A DNA stretch of 64,000 nt from Littorina saxatilis (GCF_037325665.1 NC_090258.1:36803529-36867528), one strand, 5' to 3'; shown: positions 12,176 to 26,508, counted from the first letter of the stretch. Made by a program: numbers and translations. The notes: generated by a model not told the origin, from the sequence alone.

Positions 12176-12449
12176 CACTTTCTACCCCACCTATGTTGAC
12201 CAAGGTTTTTTTTTTATCTGAGACCAGCTGTGCTGCACCAGGTCACTCAGAATTGTAGTAACTGTGTATCAACACGCTGGAATGCAGGCGTTAGCTTCAG
12301 TTGCTTCCTGTAACGTCCATCTAACGCCTGCGTTAGATGGACGTTACAGGAAGCAACTGAAGCTAACAGTCTGAGCGGATATATCCGTACCTGGTCAGAT
12401 AGAGCCATATGAGTGGGTACGAATATATCCGTACCTGAGAGACAATGAG
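12176..12449. mobile_element. TTAA-flanked MITE
   Basis: TTAA lies at 12172-12175 and 12450-12453, with short imperfect inverted ends (CACTTTCTACCC and GAGAGACAATGAG). It contains two copies of ATATATCCGTACCTG and the hairpin at 12290-12367. Confidence 0.55.
12290..12367. repeat. Perfect 38-base inverted repeat with a 2-base loop
   Basis: Arms 12290-12327 and 12330-12367 are exact complements; they start GTTAGCTTCAGTTGC and the centre is ACGC-CT-GCGT. Confidence 0.95.
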
Positions 12450-12453
12450 TTAA

Positions 12454-13080
12454 ATAAAAGCCATTTTCAAGCTTTTAACTATCCTTGTTAAACTGTGTTG
12501 AAGCTTGCATAATGACCCATGCTAGTGCGCTTTTCAAATGGAAGACAAATAAAGCATATAATGCAGCCCTGTAGTGGAAAGTATTTCACTAACCACTGCG
12601 AGAATTAAAGTCAGTAGTCAATAAAATCTACCCCTCTATAGCAATTCCGCCAAGAGACCTAAAAGGGCACCCATCTTACTCACCATGGTCAGCAAAAAGG
12701 AAAAGGAAAAGTCTTTGATGACAGAGTTTGCGTAAACCAGACATTTACGGTATTTTACACAAAACAAAATCGGCAACGGGTTCTGCACACTGCCTAATAT
12801 TTCTTCTTAACAAATATGATGCAATCGCTGTGTTTTAGACTTGGTTTGACAGGATGGCATAACCAAATGACTAGCAGTCAATGACGGCCAAGAATCGTAC
12901 TTACACAAAAATAGCAATTTGTACAACAGATAGAGCAATAATTGAACGAGTAGCTTCGATCCCCTCCGTTGTTATTTACGACCAAGCTATCGCCACTTTT
13001 GGTACAGCGTTTTTGGTATGGCTTGTAAGTCAAAGTCTGTTTATGAACTGTGATAGACTGACTGGAAAACTCTGGAATTC
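12454..13080. other. SLC25A40 3' flank, no repeat recognised
   Basis: This holds the 3' UTR of the carrier on the minus strand. No clear polyadenylation site could be fixed by eye, and no other gene is supported. Confidence 0.4.
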
Positions 13081-16000
13081 TCAAGGCTGCAGGGTGATGT
13101 CACATTCGACCTCTAAGTCCTGCGCCTGCTGCAAATTCCTGTTGTAGAAGAGCGTCTTGAAAAACTCATAGGAACTGATCATGATGGCACAGGCTGGAGC
13201 CACCTTAATGATGCGTGGCGCCAAACCTGAAACAGTCAAAGTTTCATTGCTCAGTTCTGGTCTTATTTTTATCAGAAGCAGGGAAAAATACACACACACA
13301 CACATTTGTACCTACTGCAGCATTGTCCATGAAACCAATTGTTACAAACATTAATGTATCGACAGAACAGTGGATTTCCCTTCTTCGAGCCATGTGATCT
13401 CAGCTAAAGGCCAACTAAATCGCAAATCTAGACGGCTGTTCGAGACTGCAAACGTAGAGTGCGCTCAATTTTTAAATATAAGACGAATTCGAAATAAAAA
13501 GGATCAACACATGTATGTTCATTGGATTTTCTTTTCATAAAGTAGGACATTTGACAGATCAAAACAGTCGTTGTTCAACTTGTGTGGTCTAATAAACAGT
13601 GGTTGTTTCAATCAGTGCCAAATGCCACATTTTGGTCAAAAATGCAAATACCGTATTTGACGGACTACAAGCCGCGACTTTAAAAAAAAAAATCGCATTG
13701 CGGCTTATAAAAAGATGCGGCTAAAACGTTACCTAAACTTGAATAGCATTCACCTAATGGAAGTCGCCGCGGATTTTCATTTCGCTCGATTAGCTATTAC
13801 TGGTACTTTATTAGCTCTCTACTCAAGACTCGGCGCTTTTCTCTTTCTTTCGCGAATCTTCGTTTGTCAACAAGTCGTGGTGACAAGATAGCGTACAGAG
13901 AAACACCGGATGTATCAGGATCTCGCATGCGCGAGATTTCGTTTTTTTGTGTCTCGCGATAGTTGGAGGAGCGAGAGCCGCCATGTTGTGTTTTCGTCTG
14001 CTCGAAATGTGCGCAAAAGTCGTAAATCATCCCAAAAAAGCTTATTCCGGGCGGGTTACAAATTGTGTGTGTGATATTTTTCTTCAAACTTTTTCACTTT
14101 TCTTCTTTGTTTCACTTGTTTATTCTCGGAGCCGATTTCGCCAAATACCATACTTTCGTTTGCCTGGTTGTTTTGATTGATTGACACGATCTGATTATAT
14201 TTTTTTCGACGGCGGCTAATATAGTGACGCGGCCTATACGTGGCTCGTCCCAATTTTGTTGTTAAATGTCGGGGGTGCAGCTTATAAAACGGTGCGTCTT
14301 GTAATCCGTCAAATACGGTAATGTATAATATTTGCAATCGCAACTTAGTAATGAGACCTTCTGTCTTCTTACCCTGTCAAACACCATAAAATGAACTACG
14401 TAATATTAAGTTCTGGGATTCAATTTCACGGGCCAGCTTCCTTAGAACAGCAAGTATCATGAAAATTCCTTACTCTTGGGTTTAACAAACGTGCTTACCT
14501 GTAAAAAGTGCGTGAAATCCTTGAGTCAGGTAGAGTTTCTTTATCAGAAACAGTGTTGACGTGGAGACTTTTTTCCCTAGAGAACAAAAACAAAACAAAA
14601 TGTTATCCTAATACATTACATACATTTATGCTACAGCTTCAAAAAACACCCTTTATGACTTCTGAGAGGAATGACACTTATACCGTTCAGCATGCCATAA
14701 CATCATTGTTAGCCAAGATAGGGAAACAAAACTGGGGCTGTTTTGGATACAATTTGAAGGTTCTTTCGAATTCCAATGACAAGCAAAACTTGTTTTGTTT
14801 GAGCTTTTCTGATTTGTTGTTGTTGATCTCAATACAGGAACCTTGCTTTTGCGCATTTGATTTTTGGGCGTGTCTGTGTTGTATGTTCCACTGTGTAGAC
14901 ACTATCTTATGTAAAAATCAATCTGTTTGTTGAATATGGTAGGGGAATGGATGGCCTTTCCAGTCATATAACTGGTTTTACAATAAACGGCCTCATCGCA
15001 AAGATCTTCACTTGAACTTATCTGCCAGGTTTTTATGACGGGTAGTATACATCCTAGGTGAAGAAACGAATGATTGCAGACCAACCTCCTGTGATGACCT
15101 GCTCTCCCAATTCCACCTGGCGATGGGTTTTGATCACGTCAAACGGCAAAGTCAGAATGGCTGCCACCTGCACATATCAAACAAATTGTTAGCTACAAGG
15201 CTTACGAAGTCTGATGATAGCAAAGGGTAAGCTCAATTTCTGATCAGCAATTTTTTTAATGAAAACGAAAATGCAAACACAGACATAGACATGGGCACGC
15301 AGACACCGAGTCAGCCTGCCTCTCTATCAATAAGCCTGCCTCTCTATCAATAAGCCTGCCTCTCTATCAATAAGCCTGCCTCTCTATCAATAAGTCTGCC
15401 TCTCTATCAATAAGCCTGCCTCTCTATCAATAAGTCTGCCTCTCTATCAATAAGTCTGCCTCTATCAATAAGTCTACCTCTCTATCAATTAGTCTGCCTC
15501 TCTATCAATAAGCCTGCCTCTCTATCTATCAATAAGTCTGCCACTCTATCAATAAGTCTGCCTCTCTATCAATAAGTCTGCCTCTCTATCAATAAGTCTG
15601 CCTCTCTATCAATCAATCAAAGCCAAAAACGAGACCGTGACTCGCAACATACCAAAAGCAGAGAAATATGTGTCAGCACTGAGGAATAAACCCAGGGCAC
15701 ATGTACTTATACTGTATGTCAGCCAGAACACTGTGGGGGACATCGCCATTGACACAGGAAACTTTATTATCTTGAATGAGAAATTCATTTATTGTGCATC
15801 ACACAAACTTTAAGCAAAATAATCCTTCTTCTTCTGCGTTCGTGGGCTGAAACTCCCACGTACACTCGTGTTTTTTGCACGAGTGGAATTTTACGTGTAT
15901 GACCGTTTTTTACCCCGCCATTTAGGCAGCCATACGCCGTTTTCGGAGGAAGCATGCTGGGTATTTTCGTGTTTCTATAACCCACCGAACTCTGACATGG

Positions 16001-19000
16001 ATTACAGGTTCTTTTTCGTGTGCACTTGGTCTTGTGCTTGCGTGTACACACGGGGGTGTTTGGATACCGAGGAGAGTCTGCACACAAAGTTGACTCTGAG
16101 AAATAAATCTCTCGACGAACGTGGGGACGAACTCACGCCGACAGCGGCCAACTGGATACAAATCCAGCGCGCTACCGACTGAGCTACATCCCCGCCCTAT
16201 ACTTCATGTGTAGGAAAGATGCTGTACATGACATGCATATAAGTAGAGAAGTCTTCAAAGCAAGCCCAGTACTTACTGTGCCTGCACCAGCGCCCGCCAC
16301 AAAACTCTCGGAGAAAGATAACTCCGGCGAGCCTGTTGTTCTCAGCACCTCAGCTTTCATGGTCTCGTAGCTCAGCCAGTACAGAGCTGTGGACCAAAGG
16401 GAACATAACGCCTTGGTTAGTTTCAGGGATGAGAACCATGCATTCAACTCATCTTTCATGGTATCATAGCTCAGCCAGTACAGAGCTATAGAACAAAGGG
16501 AGCATAACAATTTGTCTAGTTTCAGGGATAAGCGTCATTCATCTCAGCTTTCATGGTATCATAGCTCAGCCAGTACAGAGCTATAGAACAAAGGGGGCAT
16601 AACAATTTGTCTAGTTTCAGGGATAAGCGTCATTCATCTCAGCTTTCATGGTCTCAGAGCTCAGCCAGTACAGAGCTATAGAACAAAGGGAGCATAACAA
16701 TTTGTCTAGTTTCAGGGATAAGCGTCATTCATCTCAGCTTTCATGGTCTCATAGTTCAGCCAGTACAGGACTATGGAACAAAGAGCGCATAACATCTTGG
16801 TTAGTTTCAGGGATAAGAACCATGAATTCACCCCAACTTTCATTGTCTCATAGCTCAGCCATGCAGTTAGAGCTGTAGAAACACAGCACAACATTATAAG
16901 ACTTTCTTTTTCTTTTCTAGACAAGTTTTTCTCATATTTTGGAAGGTCTTGAAAGCCCATGAACGAAGAAGAAGAAGAAGAAGAAGAAGGAAGGTCTTGA
17001 AAGGATGGTGTGTTTACGTGTGTGGTGTGGGGGAGGGGGGGGACTGTTTCAGGCAAAATAACAACTTTTCAATTCTTCAAAGCAAAGCGGTCTGGCAAGA
17101 GACTGCTTGAAAAGGATGCATTTCGTATGCGTAAAAATATCTGAAAGAATGTGGAGTGTGTGGTGGTTGGGTGGAAGTCGAGGCAAACTGGCAAACTGAC
17201 TCACCAGAGAATGGCACATCCCTCAGCAGAGTGGGGCCCAGTCCTCTCCAGAGTGAGAAGACCCCTTGAGTCTTGATGGTGTTGTTGATGGCTTGCCCCA
17301 CGGCCTGGTATGTCAGTTGTGCTGACTGCATCTTGGTGCGTACCAGCTCAACGGGGCTGATGAGGGAGGCTGCCCACACTGTTTCAACATACAGGTCATG
17401 CTTAGCACCTCTGCATCGATAGTGACATACCCAAAATACCTTAAACAAGATCACTCACACAAGCCTAAAGGAGGTCCTTAAATTGAGCCCGAAGTTGACT
17501 TTGCGAAGACTTTTCATCGAAAACTTGGTGCTAAAGCTTGGTACGGCCAGCTTTGCGGAGTATGCTTCGCGTAGTCGACTTCGCCCAGTTAATTTGAGGG
17601 TTAAAGTAAAGCCGTCTTTAAAACCTGAAAAGAATTAGAAAAGCAGGCATGTTGGAAGTCAAACAAAGTGTCTGGGATCACAACAAGGTTAGGCTCACCC
17701 GAAAACGCCTCAGATGACACTCATTAAAACTTAGCAAAAAAGTTCAGTTTTTAATCTTAAGGCAAAGGGAGCCACTAAAATCTAAATTTGTATTTACTTC
17801 TACCATAGGCTAATGTTATATACTTATGAAGTGGTAAGGCATATACGATTTCAAAACGGATAACGTTTTCAGTACCGTCACTGTCCGTTACCATGGAAAC
17901 GACAATCTCCAACTGCCAAAATGGGTTGCTAGGAACACGTTTTTTAGCTTCCCCTTCAATCATAGGAATGTGATTTTTTGCATGTAGGATGTAGGAGTCC
18001 ATAGTTGTGGAATGACAACAGGGATTTTTTCTAGGATGAATAGTTCTAATAAAATATTGTTTTTAGATGAATTATCATGTTTTTCAGCACAATTTTAGTA
18101 AATATGACCCGCCTGAACAGTTATTTATTAATTTAAAGAAAATTCCTGTTGTCATTCCACAGGTTGTCCTCTGATAAGCATGTCCCTTAAGTTTCATTGC
18201 ATTCTGAACAGATGGATTGAAGAAAAACAGTTTCCTAGAAAGCAGGTCATGCAAAAACGCTGAACAGAGAAACAAGGCCGAGAACATTTCAAAGCTCTTT
18301 TATTCACCCCAAATCAATGTTAACATAGTTCAGGTACTTTTCACAGACACCTGGTAACTACAGGCTTACCTTCTTCTTCTTCTACATTCCCGGCCATACA
18401 TCTAGATGTCCAGTCCAGTGTTGAGTGCAAATCCCGCAGTCGGGCTTACCTAAAACTGCCCAGCAGCATATGCTGCACCCCCTTCTAGTCTGATGAGCTC
18501 ATCCTGTCTTTTGAGTTTAGCTGTAAGCACAGTGTCGCGTCTCTTGTTTAGCTGATCTTTCTTGAACCTGAGGCTGCCAAGAACCCTCTTACACTCCCTA
18601 ACCTTATTTAATCTTTTCATGTTACAGCCTGTTGTAAAGCCGTAGAACTGTGCAGTGTTGAGAGCAGCCGCTGGTCCAAAATTGAATTCCCTAGCCCCTG
18701 TGACGACTGCAAACCGTACGCGATTTTTGCATGCAAATTTGTCCTTGGGGCAGCGAACCCAAACGCTGCTGTGGAGACACTCATTAGAGTTTTGGGTTTT
18801 TCCTGACACACATCTCTGAAGCAGTTGATCTTCCGTCAGTCTCTGGTAAACTGGTTCTAGAGGAGGATTCAGCTTCTTGAAGTTGAGAGGTGTATGGACG
18901 AGTTTTGCGTGTGGTCCTGGGGGCTTGTTCTGCGCAAGGGCGGCCTGGTAGAAGCACCATGACGCGGCACCATGGGAGCACAAGTCATGCTGTGGCTTGT

Positions 19001-19756
19001 CATCTGTTAAGTAGCCGTGACGCAGAGATGCCATCACTGCCCGTTTCATGTCTGCAACTGTCTTACTCCCCCTCCCCCCCCCCCCCCCCCCCCCCCCAAT
19101 TGTAATATATCGTCAACTTCTTGATTGTATTCAGAGTCAGCTGACCATACCCTCGCCCTCCCAAAATGATTCCTTTCTTGCGGCAGTCTGTCACCAGGTT
19201 GCGAAGCGCTGTCCCAAGACGCTTGGAAACGTGATTGATGCACTCTTCTTTTTTGATGGTTACTTAATCTCCATAAAGCTTTATTTTGGAAAGTTCCTGG
19301 AAGGTTTTTGTGTCACCGTCTGACAGGATAACTGTGTATCGCAGATTGTGCTGCGACACTGACCTGCCCCACAGAACCCGAGCCGCCTCGACTTCCATGA
19401 TGCCACTGGAACCTAAAAATAAAACCAAAGTCAGCCACTGAATAGCAAACACACAAACAAACACACACACACACACACAAAAGGCAATCAGCCACATATC
19501 CACCAACATAGACGCTATTATTGCTTTTGTTCAGTACATGTATTACTCTGCATGGAACAATACCCAAACACACACGCACATACATGCACAAACACACACA
19601 CACACACACACACAAGGCAATCAGCCACATATCTACCAACATAGACGCTATTATTGTTTTTGTTCAGTACATGTATTAGTATGCATGGATCAATACCCAA
19701 ACACACACACACACGCACATGCATGCACAAACACACACTCTCTCACACACATACAT

Positions 19757-19792
<36 letters not shown>

Positions 19793-22700
19793 CAATCAGC
19801 CACAGATCTACTAACATAGACGCTATCATTGTTTTTGTTCAGTACATGTATTACTATGCATGGATTAGTACCCAAACACACACAAATACACAAACACACA
19901 CGTTAACGTACGGTACACATAGACAGCGCACACAAAAACACTGACACACATATTCACAAAAACTTACAGATCTATGTAAAATTCAAACACAACACACTAT
20001 CATCCCATTTCAACAACCGTCTTCACAAACGCACACATACTGTTTAGATCTACGCACTCACCTGCAAAATTCTTGTCACAGATGTCCAGTTGTTTTACCA
20101 GCCAGGCAGCATACTCCAGGGGTTTCTCCTGGAGAAGTTTGTTTCCAGTTGTCTGGCAAACATGACAGTAGTTGCACATAACATGAGCGTCTAAGCAAAT
20201 TCCAGTCAGCACGTCTAGACTACAACACACCCTATTCCAATGTGGGACGAGTGCCCCATGGTCAGCCATGATCCGTCGTAGCTTACACTGATGTCAAGAA
20301 CGCCTCACTGAATACTTTCTCCTCCAGTAGATCTACATCAAGTCGTTGATAGACCACTACATTTCTCAATTGGACTGGTCTCCACGTGTAGCGGCAACAA
20401 GAAGAAGAAGAAGTCGTTGATAGAGTTTATCAGCTTTCTTCTGGAAGGTTTTGTGATGCACGCCTACCAAATCTAAACTTTCACAAAATTTGTTAAATTG
20501 TTGAGCACCTAGCCCACATACCAAGGACGAATAAACGGCTTGCCTGATGAGACCATAATCCATTTGATCGCTTTCTTTGGAAGCAAGGTATCCAGCGGTA
20601 CCTGGAACAACTTCCTCACACGTTGAACAAGAGACATGCGCGTACACTGCAAGGCCGTGTCCCTGTTTTGAGTCTGGGCATGGTGACAGCGTTGGCTGTT
20701 TAGGCTACATTGCGGACAACAAAGTTTGTTTACAAGTCAATACCATCAAAGGTTTCCAAATCAACAAAACATCTCCTTGTTTGGGAAGCCTCTGGACCTG
20801 TCGCTTTTGACGCGGTGGCTGCTGTGTAGGCCTATGTGTTCGTCTTGAATTGTGTTCGCGTCAAACAGGCAAGAACACACTCTCAGTCCTGACGCAGAAT
20901 TTGATCTGCATGCCACAGCGGTCGATCCAGAGTCTGTGCGCTTTGTCACCGATTGTGTTTCAGTTGTTCTCTTGTCTCTGCAACTCTTCAGTTGTTGTCT
21001 TCTCATACGCTTGCCTTCATTATGTGTTTTTCGGAACGTTAATCTTTTCACACGAGCCATTTTTCTAAGCAAACTCAGTGGAAAACTAAACGTGGTGAGC
21101 AGACGACTTTTAGAATGCGAAAAGCCACGCGAGCCTATCTGACCAATCGTGGCCAGGTATTTACGTCATACCCCCTTATATGGAAAGTGTCTGTGGTTTG
21201 CTTGTTTGGAAAATAGGGGGGTTTCCCCAGGAGAATCCATATTTAACCGAAAATAACCACCGCATGACACAGGGGAGAGAACTGCTGTTCAAACGGTATA
21301 CGACGTTTCCGCGTTGGGCGAGCAGAAATGTCTGTTGTCAAGGGTTGAAAATCGTAATTTTTATCGGAAGAGTGAATGAAAAGACAGAAAAATTCGACGG
21401 GTTGGTGCAATGAAATATATTTTTAGAGACTTTGATGAATTTGTATAGTGTAATCATATGCATGTCATGAAAGTAGACAGATTGAAAGGTGCAAAACTGC
21501 TAACAACTCAAAATGGCTGTGTAAGTCCAATCACTCTAAATTTCAGTGGCACACTTCGCCTTAACTAGTTGGAATTTGAACCAGCTGAAGTTTCATTGAA
21601 ACAACACAGACCATGACACTCCAATCCAGATAAATGAGGTGCAGAAACAAACCTCTGGCAATAGCCCCAGCAGTCATAGGCTTCCACCAGTCATAGGAAC
21701 AGCACTCGTTATACTGCATGGCGGCTTTCAGCTGCTCATAGCATGTGAAGTACACCACTGTGGCCGGTACAGCCATCACTCTGCACAAAAACACACAACG
21801 GTACATCTATAAAGAAGAAGGTACTACTTGAATGCGCAAAGAAAAAAAAACATACAAACCTTTTACAGTTACACAGACACACACAAAGACTCATACACAA
21901 GCACACATGCATGCACACCATTGCCATAATAATGACACTGGTCACCCCCACCCCTACTTCCTGCAAGTGCAAGGTTACAGTGCTGTATGAGATTAAGAAC
22001 GTATTATTTCAGATCAAACTTTGATGAACAAGGAAACAAAAATGCAATACATTTTACAGTTGCCTAGATTGCAGATATAGACAGAGACACACACATGCAC
22101 ACACACACAAACGCGCGTGGGCACACACACACAAACACGCGTGGGCACACGCACCCACAGACACACACACTTTACTTTGAACGCGTAATTACTGTTCCAA
22201 ATGTGCATCTGTCAGTTATGCAATCAAACAATTTAAAAGTCACTTTTCATTTTTTCAGAAGTCTGAGGGTTTTTTTAGCTTTAATTTCCATTTGCAAACA
22301 TTATCTATTGTGTAATCTTTGCATAAGCATGCAAATCTCACAAAAATCACCTTTCATGGGATCTTGTGGGCATCATACCATTTGAAGATCTTCAAAATGT
22401 TGTCATGCAATCTATTGCCATCGCGACATAGGAGGTTTTATTCAATTTGATTTGAACATTGTCCAATGAACGTACAAGCCAAAAATGCAACTGACATAAA
22501 CATTTTCAATTAAAGAGTACCGCTTGCATTTCTATTTGCTAAAAATCAAATCTGTCTCAAAAGAGACTGCTTGCATTTTGTAAGCACGTCGGATATATAT
22601 ACAGTTGTATATCTGTAAGAATGTGTCAGACTAGCCAAAAACATAGCACTGTTAATATACAAAAGACAGTAAACAATAGGAGCACTGCTCAAGACGGGAT

Positions 22701-23867
22701 ACTCACAAAGTAGGTGGAAGTCCACTCCACAGAGATGAAACACCCTCATACCGAATGATTTTCATGAAAGCATCCTGCAAGAAGAAATTTCATGCACAAT
22801 TCTAACAAGTTCTCCTTTTTTTTATTTACAGAAGAAATGCTCAGAATACAAAGCATTAATCTTTGCACATATTTTTAGTCTGATTTCTCGAAGTCTGAAA
22901 ACAGAAGAACTCTAAATTACTCCACTTTTCAGTACAGGCACTTTTTATTAATATATCATCAGGGATCACATTGTTCATAATGCTGTGCTATAGTGTAAAG
23001 AGACCATTTCATGAAATAATATATATATATATTCCAATTTACCCACAACTTAATTTGAGATACAGGGAGTACATTACTACGTGGTAAAAAAGCTGTCTAG
23101 AAAGCATTGTCCTGTCATAGCATAATCCCCTTGCCAAAACCAGAGGTCAAACTCGCACTGACAGCGTCTGAGTGAAAAACTGTTGTTGTTCGGGTGTTTT
23201 TTTGTAAACCACTGAGCCTACCAAGCTATATGTTCCTGGCCCATTGAATATCACAACATAAAATAATTAACAAGAAGAGCAAACGCTCGATCGAGTCACT
23301 TTCGCAGTTCTGAATATTATATGAGGCATCAGATGGACAGGAAGAAATTGCTATTCACAACACAATGAGTCACGTTCACATAAAATTTGAGCCCGGTCAC
23401 TTTTATAGTTTCCGAGAAAAGCCCAACGTTAAGTTGTGTGTTGCCGAACAGAAAAGGCTAGTTATCTCCCTTGTTTTTCTGATAACGTTCGTAAAAGGCT
23501 ACAGATGTAAATACTTTGATGTAAAGAATAATCCTACAAAGTTTCAATCACATCCGATGAACTTTGTCAAAGATATAAAATGTCTAATTTTTCCTTTGAC
23601 GCTGACCTGTGACCTTGAAAAAGGTCAAAGGTCAACGAAACCATCGTTAAAGTGTAGAGGTCATTGGAGGTCACGACTAAACAAAATATGAGCCCGATCG
23701 CTTTGATAGTTTCCGAGAAAAGTCCAACGTTAAGGTGGTGTCTACGGCCGGCCGGCCGGATGTCCGGCCGGCCGGCCGGCCGGACAGACTAACACTGACC
23801 GATTACATAGAGTCACTTTTTCTCAAGTGACTCAAAAACTATCACAATACCACACAATTACTGAAAT

Positions 23868-23924
<57 letters not shown>

Positions 23925-26457
23925 CAGTGGAACCCCCCTAGATCTTTTTTCCAGATGTTCTGTTGGTAATGTCAGAAGATTCTAATTACTTCCATTTTAA
24001 GATTCCCTCTCTTTTAAAACCTGACTTTCTCCCACTTTGTCATAAAGGGGGGAGGGGGGGGGAGGACAATTCTGAACTGAGTTGGTCTGACTCACCATGG
24101 TGCCAGAAAAGGGTGCAGGCAGAGGCTTTTTGTACCATGTCTGCTGTGTGACCTGGGTCGATCCGTTGAGGCACGCACACATGTGATCCATCAACCCATT
24201 GCAGTACAGGAAGCATTTACCTCGACTGAAAGCACTTGGCTTCTTCTGTGCTTGCAGTCGAATCTTCACAACATCCAAAGGTGTCACTGCAAGTAATACT
24301 AATAGTTATGATCAAAACATAACTCTCATTCAATGGGAACAATGGCATTGGGAAGGGAATACAATTTCTCCTATCTCAGACACAACAAAAAGATTCTCTG
24401 CCGTTGGGTTGGACTTGGAGGGACGGGCGCAATGGCGTGGTGGTAAGACGTCGGCCTCCTAATCGGGAGGTCGTGAGTTCGAATCCCGGTCGCTGCCGCC
24501 TGGTGGGTTAAGAGTGGAGATTTTTCCGATCTCCCAGGTCAACTTGTGTACAGACCTGCTAGTGACTTAACCCCCTTCGTGTGTACACGCAAGCACAAGA
24601 CCAAGTGCGCACGGAAAAGATCCTGTAATCCATGTCAGAGTTCGGTGGGTTAAAGAAACACGAAAATACCCAGCATGCCTACTCAACGAAAGCGGAGTGA
24701 AGCTGACTATGCTCTCAGAGTATAGTGTGGGGAACCCAAATGGGCAAACGAGCTCACACGTAACCAGACAATTCTGGAACGCTGAAGAAGAAGAAGAAGA
24801 AGAAGGACTTGGAGGAGTACGTGCCCTCAGTTTTCTAATAGTGAGTTACACGTACTATACAGCGCTGTAATTACATGTAACACAATCATATTGGCATATC
24901 ATACCATTTTTCTTATCCCTAACTTGACAAAATGTGCCTGGTATACTCCTAATCTATATCAAGGGTAAATAATGTAACACACTGAATGAATATCACAAGT
25001 TGACTTTTGAAGATTTTTCAATACATGTGAATCAGTGCCAATTTAAGTTTTAACTGGTTTTCAAAGGGAGCATGATTTCCTTAATAATATGTAAATTAAC
25101 TGGGATCAGCTCGTTACTCCCCCGGCTCGTTACTCCCCCTCAGGGTTAGGGTTAGTACCAAGCCGGGGCAGTAACGAGGCGGGGGAGTAACAAGATGCTC
25201 CCAATTGTTATGTTATGTTATGTTATCAGACTGGTACTTAGGCTGTTAAGCCTTTGTCTGATCTTTTGATCAGTTGCTATCCTAGCCTAACTTTGGGCTA
25301 GGTAACCTACACGATCTTTTGACCGTGGCCTATTCTATCAACTTTTTCTTGGCTGGTTGTAGTGAGAGGCATACTGACATTTGGGCTATACATATAATCT
25401 TTCAGTGCATTGTCCAAGCGATTTTTGAAACTGTTCATTGTCGGCGCTTCTACCACATTCTTGTCCAAGGAGTTCCACGTGTCTATGATTCTGTTCGTGA
25501 AGAAAGATTGTCGGAGAGCTGTTCTGCATTGTTTCTTCTTGAGCTTGAACTGATGTCCACGGATATTACAAAGGCTATTCAGCTCCAGTGGGTTCTTGCA
25601 ATCCTAGTATCCATGCACGAATGTGTATGCTTCAATCATGTCTCCCCGGATACGCCTATAGCACATGCTTGGAACTTTCAAAACTCTCAAACGCTCTTCA
25701 TAACTCAAGGTCTTCAACCCTGGAATACCCTGTACACTTCGTGGCTCTTCTTAATACACTTTCAATCAAATTTTTATATTTCTCGAGTCGGGGACTCCAC
25801 ACCACATTTGCAAACTCCAGATGAGGCCGTACAAGTGCAACAAAGAGAAGTCTTAGCGTTTCTGCGTCCAAATGCTCAAAGACCGTCTAATGTTCAACTT
25901 GTCTCCTCTCTGATCCTGAGTCGACTTGACTACTGCAACTCATTGCTTGCCGGCCTCCCCACTGAAGAACTTGATCGCTTACAGAGAGTCCAGAACAGTG
26001 CTGCAAGGCTCATTCTGCAGAAGTCTAAGAAAGACCATGTCACTCCCCTACTTACCACCCTTCACTGGCTTCCTATGAAGTATAGAATCGAGTACAAGCT
26101 CGCTCTGTTAGGGTACCGCTGTTTTGAGAAATCACTTCCCCCCTATTTGTTCCATTCCCTCAGTATCTACGAGCCATCCCGTTCTCTCAGATCCTCCTCT
26201 GAAAAACTCCTTCGCATCCCCAAAACCAGGACCAAGACCTTTGGTGAAAGAACCTTTAGGTACCAGATTCCGACCGTCTGGAACTCGCTTCCAAGTTCTA
26301 TCCGTGATTCCAGCAGCCTTTCCTCCTTCAAAACCCAACTCAAAACATACCTGTTTCGTAAAGCCTTTGCTTAGCCTGAGTAGACTCTCCACAACTCTAT
26401 TCTGTTTTGGAACTCTCTACCCTGTATGTGCTTTATGGTCTCTTTGTCAATGGTATC

Positions 26458-26508
<51 letters not shown>

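Larger units (their letters stand above)
18450..21060 (-). pseudogene. Mutator-like transposase gene, broken, inside SLC25A40 intron 4
   Basis: Read on the minus strand. The start ATG at 21060 opens a Lys/Arg-rich N terminus ([20 protein letters not shown]). 20690-20425 encodes a Cys-containing domain ending [14 protein letters not shown]. 20340-20062 encodes [20 protein letters not shown] and CNYCHVC, ending NFAG. A clean intron (donor 20061, acceptor at 19413) leads to [18 protein letters not shown] and LSDGDTKTF. 19049-18450 encodes the C-terminal part with DDKPQHDLC and [11 protein letters not shown]. This order matches the Mutator-like transposase domain proteins common in invertebrates (recalled). 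Breaks: a 57-base SINE tail, a frame change after [12 protein letters not shown], and a run of G residues (C at 19075-19097) where a coding stretch should be. It is a relic of a DNA transposon in the same orientation as its host gene. Confidence 0.82.

Noticed and set aside
13947-14180. Plus-strand frame from GCCGCCATGTTGTG as a gene start
   Set aside because: Lies wholly inside a TA-flanked MITE in an intron and has no protein features.
15316-15616. Regular short repeats resembling a CRISPR array
   Set aside because: Units are contiguous without unique spacers and the genome is eukaryotic; this is a minisatellite.
20690-20780. A 32-base intron near the start of the Mutator-like relic
   Set aside because: GT and AG are present but the distance is too short for normal splicing; a frame break is simpler.
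24422-24804. tRNA gene suggested by A and B box motifs
   Set aside because: It has a long body, a GAA tail and a target-site duplication, so it is a SINE. The same applies at 15826, 49100, 55516 and 60152.
25319-26374. 351-codon single-exon gene
   Set aside because: A fusion of antisense and sense LINE pieces across an insertion junction.
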